A DNA stretch of 64,000 nt from Arthrobacter sp. ok362. Its GTDB lineage: Bacteria; Actinomycetota; Actinomycetes; Actinomycetales; Micrococcaceae. This document shows positions 57,119-64,000 of the stretch, in pieces. Below the pieces are notes generated by a model, which was given only the letters and a program-made list of their open reading frames with translations, was not told the DNA's origin and ran no database searches. The stretch is taken from contig NZ_FNGC01000013.1 in the NCBI RefSeq assembly GCF_900102785.1, forward strand, positions 62,001 through 126,000. The letters run 5' to 3'. The position numbers and the translations under genes are program-made. Positions within the stretch are counted from its first letter, which is position 1; every line of letters begins with the position of its first letter.

Positions 57119-57952
57119 ATGCAGCAGATTCCCGGCAGCCAGACCTCCAGCAACCAGATCCTGGTGGGGGTCAGCACCAAGATGTACCTCGGCTACCGGG
57201 ACAGCCTGGACTGGTTGGAGCGGCTGCGGCACGAAGTGGACACCCGTCCGGCCCTCGCGGCCGGGCGGGTTGTCCCGTTTGTCATCCCGTCCTTCCCTGT
57301 CCTGCCCGCGGCGTCCCGGCTCCTGGCCGGTTCGCCACTGGTGCTCGGGGCGCAGAACTGCGGCTGGGCGGACGGGCCCTGGACCGGGGAGGTGGCCCCG
57401 TCCATGCTCGCGGAACTCGGCGTCCGGCTCGTGGAGATCGGCCATGCCGAACGCCGGCGGCATTTCAACGAGGACGATGCCATGGTGGCCCTCAAAGTCC
57501 GGGCCGCGGACGATGCCGGGCTCATGCCGCTGCTGTGTGTGGGGGAGACTGAGCGCGGGGAGCCCTCCGCCGCCGCGGACTTTGTGTACCGCCAGATCGA
57601 GTCGGCCGTCGACGGCGACTGGGAGCTCGCCGGGCGGCTCACCATCGCCTACGAACCCGTCTGGGCCATCGGCGCGGCCGAGCCCGCCGCCGCCGCGTAC
57701 GTGTCCGACGTCGTCCAGCGACTCCGGGCGCAGCTCAGCGTCGCCGGCGCGCCAAGGCTGCCGGTCATCTACGGGGGTTCGGCCAAGCCCGGACTGCTGC
57801 CAACGCTGGAGGGCGTCTCGGGCCTGTTCCTGGGCCGGTTTGCGCACGACCCCGCGAACTTCGGCGCGGTGCTGGATGAGGCACTCCTGCTGGCCGAAGG
57901 CCTCCCCGCGCCGGAACCAGCCACCATGGGACATGTCCAGCCTTGGTCATGA
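57119..57952 (+). CDS. triosephosphate isomerase homologue (EryH/LerI-like)
   Basis: A 277-residue TIM. The active-site residues are Lys21 (VSTKMYLG, where housekeeping enzymes have N-x-K), His109 (EIGHAERRR), Glu179 (AYEPVWAIG) and the phosphate loop YGGSAKP (218-224). Divergence at the first loop and location in the polyol cluster suggest a tetrulose-phosphate isomerase like EryH of Brucella or LerI of mycobacteria, rather than the glycolytic enzyme. The start at 57119 has only a weak ribosome site. The last ten residues (ATMGHVQPWS) and the stop are contributed by the first unit of the downstream repeat array. Confidence 0.87.
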   Translation: MQQIPGSQTSSNQILVGVSTKMYLGYRDSLDWLERLRHEVDTRPALAAGRVVPFVIPSFPVLPAASRLLAGSPLVLGAQNCGWADGPWTGEVAPSMLAELGVRLVEIGHAERRRHFNEDDAMVALKVRAADDAGLMPLLCVGETERGEPSAAADFVYRQIESAVDGDWELAGRLTIAYEPVWAIGAAEPAAAAYVSDVVQRLRAQLSVAGAPRLPVIYGGSAKPGLLPTLEGVSGLFLGRFAHDPANFGAVLDEALLLAEGLPAPEPATMGHVQPWS

Positions 57953-58215
57953 ACAGTGGGCAGGATGCCCTTGTGCCCACTGCGGGTGTCTAAGAGTGGG
58001 CATGTCCCGCGGGAGGGTTTGAACCAGCGTGGGGCCATGTCCAGCCGTGGTCGTGAACAGTGGGCAGGATGCCCTTGTGCCCACTGTGGGCGCCTAAGAA
58101 TGGGCATGTCCCGCGGGAGGGTTTGAACCAGCGTGGGGCATGTCCAGCCTTGGTCGTGGACAGTGGGCAGGATGCCCTTGTGCCCACGGTGGGCATCTAA
58201 AAATGGGCATGTCCC
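57928..58215. repeat. three-unit palindromic tandem repeat (period 103-104 bp)
   Basis: Units begin at about 57928, 58032 and 58135. Each contains GGGACATG or a variant, TCCAGCC, AGTGGGCA, an inner GGATGCCC, TGCCCACT and TGGGCATGTCCC, in that order. The outer arms GGGACATG/CATGTCCC and the inner arms AGTGGGCA/TGCCCACT nest, so each unit of about 81 bp can fold into a branched hairpin. A spacer (GCGGGAGGGTTTGAACCAGC) separates units. The array lies between convergent genes, overlapping the TpiA-like gene's end; a related single copy is at 46657. Confidence 0.85.
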
Positions 58216-58234
58216 GCGGGCGGGCGGGCAAAGC

Positions 58235-61200
58235 TCAGGACGCCACCGACCGCTGGCACAGGCCGATGAACCCGCCCAACTGTTCCATGCCCTCCGGATG
58301 CGCGGGCAGGTAGTTCGTCAGTTCTGGCGCGCGGACGATCACCGCCCGCCACTGGCCGCGGGAGACCGCCACATTGATCCGGTTGCGCGAGAGCAGGAAC
58401 TCCATGCCCCGCGGAGCCTCGGCCACCGCCGAACACGCCATGGACACAATCACCGCCGCGGACTCCTGACCCTGGAACTTATCCACGGTCCCAACCCGCA
58501 CGCTGGCGAGATTCGCGGTGTCCAGAGCGTCGCGGATCACGTTGACCTGGGCGTTGTAGGCCGCCACCACCAGGATGTCGGCGGCGTCGAGCGGGCCGGT
58601 GCCCTCCTCCGAATGCCAGCTCAGCCCCAGATGCCGTTTCACCTGACGGACCACTTCGGCGGCCTCCTCGGCCGACGACGTGATGTTGCCGCTGTGCTCC
58701 ACCATGACGGTCTCGATTCCGGCAGGAAGTCCATCGAGCCTCCGGAGGTCAGCAGCCGGGGCGGAGCGCAGCTTGCCCTCATAGGAGAGCTCGGAGACGG
58801 CCCGGCACAGCTCCGAGGTCATCCGCCACGAGTCGGCCAGGAAATAGCCAAGCTCCGGCGGAAGCGTGGCATGACCGGCGGAAACCCAGCCCAGAGCTGA
58901 CTCGTCCACCGGTTCGGGGTGTGCGCCCTGGCTGACCTGTGGCAGCTGCTGGGGATCCCCGAGCAGGAGCAGCCGGCTGCTTGCCTGGGCCACGGCAAGG
59001 GTGTTGGCCAAGGAGAACTGCCCGGCCTCGTCGATCACCAGCAGATCCAGCGACCCGGCCGGGACATTTGCTCCCGTCATGGTCCACGCCGTGCCGCCGA
59101 CCAGCGCCCCGCCGGGCGAGCCGAGCAGGCGGGCCACATCCTGCGCCGAACGCTGCTCCCACGGAAGCGGCTCCGCGTGTTTCACATCCTTGGCGACCAC
59201 GGAGGGATCGACGCCGGCCTTGGTTACTGCCGTCTTCAGCAGGTTCTCCACCACCGCATGGGACTGGCCGACGACCCCGATTTTCCAGCCGCGGGCCACG
59301 AGCCGGGCGATCACGTGTGAGCCCACATGGGTTTTGCCGGTCCCGGGAGGACCCTGCACCGCCACGTAGGAGTGGTCCAGGGCCGCGACGGCCTCGGTGA
59401 TGGCGTCGATATACCGGTCCGGTCCGTCTCCGGGCGCGGGCAGCGGCGCGCCGGAGGCAAGCCGCGGCGGAACCCGCCGGACCAGATCCAGGGCCGGGTG
59501 ATGCGGGAACGCGGACGGCCTGGCCCGCAACGCCGAGGTGACGCCGGCAGCCAGGGCCGCCAGCGCCTCCTCGAGGCTCTTGGTCTGGATGGGCTGGTCT
59601 TCGGTCAGCGCGACGGGGACCTGGTTATAGGGTTCGATGTTCTTGCGGAGCTTGTCCCGGATGATGACGGTGTCCTTGCCATCCTCGTGGCCCAGCTCCA
59701 GAACCTCGGTGCCGAACCAGCCGTTGCGCCCGGTCCCGTTGATGCCTGTGCCCTCGAGCCCGGCCGGAAGCGGCGGCTCATACATGCGGAACCACGTGGT
59801 GCCTTCACGCAGGTCCGAGCCGGGGCTTACGGTGCCGATCAGCTTCACCCTCCGCTCCGGAAGCTTGGCGCCATCCTTCCACCAGTCCTCAAGAACCTCG
59901 GCGTCCTCGACGAGAAAGACGTTGCGGTCCTGCTGGCGATGGGTGTCGGGGCCATTCTCGCAACGGTCGAAGTGCGCCCACCAGAACGCCTTGCGCTCCC
60001 GCCGGTGATAGCTGACCGCCGCCGCCAGCATCGAGAGGGCCTTCCGGTCGTCCTCGGTAAGTCCGACGCCGGGTCCCGCCAGTTCGGCCAGCGCCGCTTC
60101 CAGGGGGTCCAGTTCGAGCGGGTCCAGTTCGAGCGGGTCCAGTTCAGCGGAAGCCGGCCCGGAGCCCGCGCTGATGTCTGCGGCGTTGAACGCGGCAGAG
60201 GGCGCGACATTGTCTCCGACCGCGACGCCGCCTCCCGGCTCGATCCCGCGCTCCTGTGCCAGGCCCAGGAGCCAGTTCCGGAGCTCCAGTGTGGAGAGGC
60301 AATCGTATTCGTTGTAGTCGGAGATCCCTGCGAGGATTGTGGCCGCTTCATCGGGCCGCTCATTGTCACGTGCGTCGCAGTAGTGGGCGTAGGCAACCAC
60401 GGAGGCGCCGGCGTCTTTCACATCCCCGGAGCGAAGATTCGTCCCCATGTAGAGCGGCTCAAGTTTCTTGATGCTGTAAGAGTTCTCCGAGATCCGGATG
60501 CTGTTCCGGACGGTCTGGTACAGGTCCACCAAGAGCCCGTCGCGCAGCCAGCTGTCCACGGTGTCTTCGCCGGCAACGTGCATGACGGAGAGTTTCCGGA
60601 GCGCCGTCTTCTCATAGGCGGCGTAGTGGTAGACGTGCATGTCCGGGTAGTCCCGACGGCGCTTTTCCACATAGTCGAGGAAATCGAGGAAGGCCTGTTT
60701 CTCCGCCTCCCGGCTGTGCGCCCAGAACGGCCTGAAAACCCCGGGGACGCCGGGTCCCGTCGGTGCTTCGATGACGCCGAACAAGTACTCCAGTCCCCAG
60801 ACTCCGGTGGCCTCTTCCTGCCACAGCGGATCGCCCTCGAAGTCGAAGAAAATGTCGCCGTCGCTGGGCGGGGGCAGCTCAGCCAGTGTGTTTTCCGGAA
60901 TGACCCCAAAGCGGATGCTGTGCTCTTGGCCGTCCTTGGGGAACCGGACCTCACCATCCGCGCCACCGATACCGCTCTGCATCCGGGCCTGGGCCTGCAG
61001 GCGCAGGAGCGCTGCGTTCGCCATCGGAAGGCTGGCCCGCGCCAAGTCCGTGACCGAATAGATGCCGCGCTCGTGCAGTTTCTTGCGCTGTGCCGAATTC
61101 ATTCGGGCGACGAGCAGCAGGTCGTCGGTAGCCGTGACCTGCTCCTGGCAGTAGTCGCAGCGGCCGCACGCGGTGATGCCGGCGGCCTCCCACTGCACCG

Positions 61201-61909
61201 CGCCCCACTGCACTGCGCCGGGCTGCGCCAGATGCGAGGAGGTCAAAGCCAGGAAGCGGTCCCGCCGCTCGCGGAAGACCGGCAGGATCTCCGAAAGTTT
61301 GTGGTGGCTGCGGACGTAGTCGAAGCCGCCGCCCGGGAGCTGGACGGTGGCCCCAAGGACCAGGGTCACAGCCGGGTCCGGAGCAATCCCGGCCTTCAGC
61401 AACTGGTCCCCGTAGGCGGCAAGCTGGAGCAGGGCTGTCACCTTCGCGTGGCGGGCGAGTTTGGTGTCGAACACGGCGTAGCTGCCGTCGGCCTGCCGGA
61501 CCAGGAAATCGGAGCGGCCATGGAACTGGCCGTCGAAGAAGGCGGCCTGGAAGACAACATCGGCGCCGGAGCGCAGGGCGTCGATGGATTCCCGATGCTT
61601 AGCCGCAAGGGTGGCGCGGTCCATGGCCTCGGCCGGGACGACGTCGTACACGCCGTGTCCGGTGGCCGGATCCCAGTGGCCAAACTCCTCGACGAATCTG
61701 TCGAGGACCTTGCGCTCGTGCAGGTCACCCAACACCGCTGCGTGCTTGAGCATCTCATCGTCTTCGAAGACAGCCTTGGCGGAGCGGCCCAGCTTCTCGT
61801 CGAGCTTCCGCAGCAGCTGGTACTCGCAGCTGGCGGCCGTGACGAGGTCGCTCGCGGAGAAGACCAGGTCCTGCGCGGTACCGGCTACTTCCGGTTCAAG
61901 AAAAAACAC
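58235..61909 (-). CDS. TM0106-type RecB-like nuclease fused to SF1 DNA/RNA helicase
   Basis: A 1224-residue fusion. The N-terminus has a PD-(D/E)xK core (GRSDFLVRQADGSYAVFDTK), then a Cys cluster near 248 (CGRCDYCQ) of the iron-sulfur or zinc kind. Next comes an RNase-H-like segment (DIFFDFEGDPLW, about 356). The C-terminal third is a Dna2/UPF1-like helicase: Walker A GPPGTGKTH (about 855), DEAG (about 960), VDKFQGQES (about 1145) and NVAVSRGQW (about 1180). Similar fusions are widespread in Actinobacteria; a role in DNA repair or defence is suspected but not known. It is divergent from tex, and convergent with the repeat array. Confidence 0.86.
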   Translation of the reverse strand: MFFLEPEVAGTAQDLVFSASDLVTAASCEYQLLRKLDEKLGRSAKAVFEDDEMLKHAAVLGDLHERKVLDRFVEEFGHWDPATGHGVYDVVPAEAMDRATLAAKHRESIDALRSGADVVFQAAFFDGQFHGRSDFLVRQADGSYAVFDTKLARHAKVTALLQLAAYGDQLLKAGIAPDPAVTLVLGATVQLPGGGFDYVRSHHKLSEILPVFRERRDRFLALTSSHLAQPGAVQWGAVQWEAAGITACGRCDYCQEQVTATDDLLLVARMNSAQRKKLHERGIYSVTDLARASLPMANAALLRLQAQARMQSGIGGADGEVRFPKDGQEHSIRFGVIPENTLAELPPPSDGDIFFDFEGDPLWQEEATGVWGLEYLFGVIEAPTGPGVPGVFRPFWAHSREAEKQAFLDFLDYVEKRRRDYPDMHVYHYAAYEKTALRKLSVMHVAGEDTVDSWLRDGLLVDLYQTVRNSIRISENSYSIKKLEPLYMGTNLRSGDVKDAGASVVAYAHYCDARDNERPDEAATILAGISDYNEYDCLSTLELRNWLLGLAQERGIEPGGGVAVGDNVAPSAAFNAADISAGSGPASAELDPLELDPLELDPLEAALAELAGPGVGLTEDDRKALSMLAAAVSYHRRERKAFWWAHFDRCENGPDTHRQQDRNVFLVEDAEVLEDWWKDGAKLPERRVKLIGTVSPGSDLREGTTWFRMYEPPLPAGLEGTGINGTGRNGWFGTEVLELGHEDGKDTVIIRDKLRKNIEPYNQVPVALTEDQPIQTKSLEEALAALAAGVTSALRARPSAFPHHPALDLVRRVPPRLASGAPLPAPGDGPDRYIDAITEAVAALDHSYVAVQGPPGTGKTHVGSHVIARLVARGWKIGVVGQSHAVVENLLKTAVTKAGVDPSVVAKDVKHAEPLPWEQRSAQDVARLLGSPGGALVGGTAWTMTGANVPAGSLDLLVIDEAGQFSLANTLAVAQASSRLLLLGDPQQLPQVSQGAHPEPVDESALGWVSAGHATLPPELGYFLADSWRMTSELCRAVSELSYEGKLRSAPAADLRRLDGLPAGIETVMVEHSGNITSSAEEAAEVVRQVKRHLGLSWHSEEGTGPLDAADILVVAAYNAQVNVIRDALDTANLASVRVGTVDKFQGQESAAVIVSMACSAVAEAPRGMEFLLSRNRINVAVSRGQWRAVIVRAPELTNYLPAHPEGMEQLGGFIGLCQRSVAS

Positions 61910-62053
61910 TGTGCCCCCGTTGATTGGCTCCGCTTGCTTAGATCCGCTTGAGTAAATTCGCTGCCGTAGATGGTCCTATTGCCAAGCTATCAAAGGCCAC
62001 CGACAATCTAACCCGGCAGTCCGGCCGCCCCCTCATTCGCGGCGTAGGGCAAA

Positions 62054-64000
62054 ATGGTTTGGGTGACCCAACACCCGCAGCGCCCCGCCTCACCCGCCTC
62101 GCCCGCCTCCGGCCCTTCGCCGAGGATCGGCTCACCACAGACCGGGCCGCCGTACACGCAGGAGTCCGGCGTCGCCGCCCAGATCGCCGCCGAACTCGGC
62201 GTGCAGGCCTGGCAGGTCAAGGCCGCCGTGGACCTGCTCGACGCCGGGTCCACCGTGCCGTTCATCGCCCGCTACCGGAAGGAAGCAACCGGAACGCTGG
62301 ACGATACCCAGCTCCGCGAGCTGGAGGAGCGGCTGCGCTACCTGCGCGAGCTCGAGGACCGACGCCGGAGCATCCTCGACGCGATTGCCGCGCAGGGTGC
62401 CCTGACCCCGGAACTGCAGGTCGCCGTCGTCGGTGCCGACACCAAATCCCGGCTGGAGGACATCTACCTCCCGTTCAAAACCAAGCGCCGCACCAAGGCG
62501 CAGATCGCCCGCGAAGCCGGACTGGAGCCGCTCGCCGATGCCCTGCTCAAGCGCCCGGAGCTGGACCCGGACCGCGAAGCGGCCAAGTACCTCAACGCCG
62601 ACCACTCGATCGGGGACCCGGCCGCGGCGCTCGCCGGTGCCCGCTCCATCCTGGTGGAACGCGTCGCCCAGGATGCCGACCTGGCCGCCACACTCCGGGA
62701 GCGGCTGTGGACCCAGGGCCGGATGGTGTCCCGCGTGAAGAAGGGCAAGGAAGCCGAGGGCCAGAAGTTCAAGGACTACTTCGAGTTCTCCCAGCAGCCG
62801 GCCGGGATGCCCTCGCACCGCGTGCTGGCGCTGCTGCGCGGTGAGAAGGACGGGGCGCTGGAGCTGGATCTCGCCGAGGCTGAACCGAACGACGACGCCG
62901 CCCTCACCGCCGCGCGCGGCCGGTACGAAGCCGCTGTGGCGAGGTTCCTTGGGGTTGCCGACCGTGGCCGGGCCGCCGACGCCTGGCTGCTGCAGACCGC
63001 GCAGCTGGCCTGGCGCTCACGCGTGCTGGCCCGGCTGACAGCTGATCTGCGGAGCCGGATGTTCGCCGCCGCCGAGGACGAGGCCGTGCGCGTGTTCGCC
63101 GCGAACCTGCGGGACGTGCTGCTGGCCGCGCCGGCCGGGAACCGCGCCACCCTGGGCCTGGACCCGGGACTGCGCACCGGCGTCAAGGTCGCGGTGGTGG
63201 ATGGCACCGGCAAGGTGGTCGCGACGGACACCGTCTACCCGCACGCACCGGCCCGGAAATGGGACGAGGCGCTGCGGACGCTCGTGGCCTTGGCCAAGAA
63301 GCACGGCGTCGAACTTGTCGCGATCGGCAACGGCACGGCGTCACGGGAGACGGACAAGCTCGCCGCCGAACTGCTGAAACAGCTCTCGTCCGGGCCAGAC
63401 GCCAAACCGCAGAAGATCGTGGTGTCCGAGGCCGGAGCATCGGTGTATTCGGCGTCGGCGCTCGCCGCGGCCGAGCTGCCGGGCATGGACGTGTCCTTGC
63501 GCGGCGCCGTCTCGATCGCCCGGCGGCTGCAGGACCCGCTCGCGGAGCTGGTGAAGATCGAGCCGAAGTCAATCGGCGTCGGGCAGTACCAGCACGACGT
63601 CACGGCCGCGAAGCTGGACCGCAGCCTGGACGCCGTCGTCGAGGACTGCGTGAACGCGGTGGGCGTGGACGTCAACACCGCCTCGCCCGCACTGCTCAGC
63701 CGGGTGGCCGGCGTCGGGCCGCTGCTGAGCGAGAACATCGTGGCGTACCGGAACGAGCACGGCCCCTTCAACAAGCGCAGCGAACTGAAGAAGGTCCCGC
63801 GGCTCGGCGCCAAGGCCTTCGAGCAGTGTGCCGGCTTCCTGCGGATCACCGGGGGAGCGGAGCCGCTGGATGCCTCCAGCGTGCACCCGGAGGCCTACCC
63901 GGTGGCCCGGAAAATCAAGGCGGCCGCCGGGAAGGCGCCGGCCGCGGGTGGCTACGCGGCGCTGAACCCGCAGGACTTCGTGGACGGCTCCTTCGGCCTG
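62054..64000 (+). CDS. tex: Tex-family RNA-binding transcription accessory protein (3' end outside the window)
   Basis: The frame is open from 62054 to the end of the window (649 codons), without a stop, so the gene is cut there. Tex features are plain: VKAAVDLLDAGSTVPFIARY and RKEATGTLDD at the start, DIYLPFKTKRRTKA, the YqgF-type domain ATLGLDPGLRTGVKVAVVDG, IGNGTASRET, SVGVGQYQHDV-type helix and a helix-hairpin-helix VNTASPALLSRVAGVGPLLS. The missing part would be the end of the HhH region and the S1 RNA-binding domain. ATG 62054 and GTG 62063 are both possible starts; residues up to about 35 are Pro/Ser-rich. Confidence 0.93.
   Translation, partial: MVWVTQHPQRPASPASPASGPSPRIGSPQTGPPYTQESGVAAQIAAELGVQAWQVKAAVDLLDAGSTVPFIARYRKEATGTLDDTQLRELEERLRYLRELEDRRRSILDAIAAQGALTPELQVAVVGADTKSRLEDIYLPFKTKRRTKAQIAREAGLEPLADALLKRPELDPDREAAKYLNADHSIGDPAAALAGARSILVERVAQDADLAATLRERLWTQGRMVSRVKKGKEAEGQKFKDYFEFSQQPAGMPSHRVLALLRGEKDGALELDLAEAEPNDDAALTAARGRYEAAVARFLGVADRGRAADAWLLQTAQLAWRSRVLARLTADLRSRMFAAAEDEAVRVFAANLRDVLLAAPAGNRATLGLDPGLRTGVKVAVVDGTGKVVATDTVYPHAPARKWDEALRTLVALAKKHGVELVAIGNGTASRETDKLAAELLKQLSSGPDAKPQKIVVSEAGASVYSASALAAAELPGMDVSLRGAVSIARRLQDPLAELVKIEPKSIGVGQYQHDVTAAKLDRSLDAVVEDCVNAVGVDVNTASPALLSRVAGVGPLLSENIVAYRNEHGPFNKRSELKKVPRLGAKAFEQCAGFLRITGGAEPLDASSVHPEAYPVARKIKAAAGKAPAAGGYAALNPQDFVDGSFGL

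Noticed and set aside
57928..58215. Possible CRISPR array, because of regularly spaced repeats
   Set aside because: The units of about 104 bp are nearly identical throughout, with no variable spacers, and no cas genes are present. They are palindromic tandem repeats.
61948..62844. Complete-looking frame of 298 codons at the start of tex
   Set aside because: It is a different frame from Tex and Arg/Ala/Gly-rich. The Tex frame, open to the window end, has clear family motifs.
1..64000. tRNA, rRNA, riboswitch or integrase/attachment-site signatures
   Set aside because: None was recognised by reading. The island at 37-42 kb has no flanking tRNA or integrase, so recent integration is not supported.

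Overview
The window is high-G+C actinobacterial DNA, most likely from an Arthrobacter/Pseudarthrobacter-type Micrococcaceae. The reasons are GC-rich third codon positions, many GTG/TTG starts with AGGAG-type ribosome sites, ATGA start/stop overlaps, and gene sets typical of soil Arthrobacter: several Gfo/Idh dehydrogenases, ACS-type MFS carriers with GntR/FCD regulators, CUT2 sugar ABC systems and a DUF6318-like lipoprotein. No rRNA, tRNA, CRISPR, insertion sequence or prophage gene was recognised. The assignment rests on reading translations, without a database search.

Layout. (1) 1-12.2 kb is an inositol / cyclic-polyol locus. It holds Gfo/Idh dehydrogenases, TIM-barrel isomerases, iolB, a GntR/UtrA regulator and a CUT2 ABC importer, with the C-terminal remnant of a sugar-porter MFS gene and a MarR/MFS efflux pair between them. 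(2) 12.2-16.8 kb has a class-I amidotransferase-like hydrolase, an SRPBCC protein, and a compact GntR(FCD)-MFS-SDR module with a clear promoter and palindromic operator. (3) 16.8-29.4 kb has a LOG-family protein, a VIT-type membrane protein coupled to a matrixin-like metalloprotease, a sodium/solute symporter divergent from an XRE-cupin regulator, a DUF559-type protein, amt-glnK, and an agmatinase-family gene coupled to a ThDP enzyme. (4) 29.4-37.2 kb has a MarR/DHA2 exporter pair with an unusual C-terminal tail, a heterodimeric ABC exporter, a thioesterase and a small membrane protein. (5) 37.3-42.4 kb is a small DNA-modification defence island: McrB with an internal PUA/EVE-like segment, McrC, a small unknown protein, Vsr, and a flavin-barrel protein. 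(6) 42.6-46.7 kb has two secreted proteins, a butanediol-type dehydrogenase and an Old Yellow Enzyme. (7) 46.7-58 kb is a tetritol (erythritol/threitol)-like catabolic cluster. It contains a GntR(FCD) regulator, two MFS carriers, dehydrogenases, an EryC-like TIM barrel, a DAK-type kinase, an RpiB and a TpiA homologue, and a 42-residue membrane protein. (8) 58.2-64 kb has a RecB-like nuclease/SF1 helicase fusion and a truncated tex.

How the genes work together. Region 7 can take a tetritol to a tetrulose (SDR), phosphorylate it (DAK), interconvert tetrulose phosphates (TIM barrel, TpiA homologue, RpiB) and deliver D-erythrose 4-phosphate. Three copies of a TCCTATAGGA-type palindrome stand before the regulator, the first carrier and the isomerase gene, so the cluster probably forms one regulon. 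Region 1 imports and oxidises inositol-like compounds but lacks iolC, iolD and iolE within the window.

Non-coding architecture is unusually rich. Tandem duplications repeatedly lie across stop codons (near 4.05, 5.07, 12.15 and 40.97 kb). A roughly 104-bp palindromic unit is repeated three times at 57.9-58.2 kb, with a related single copy at 46.7 kb. Palindromic operator candidates stand before most regulator-controlled genes.
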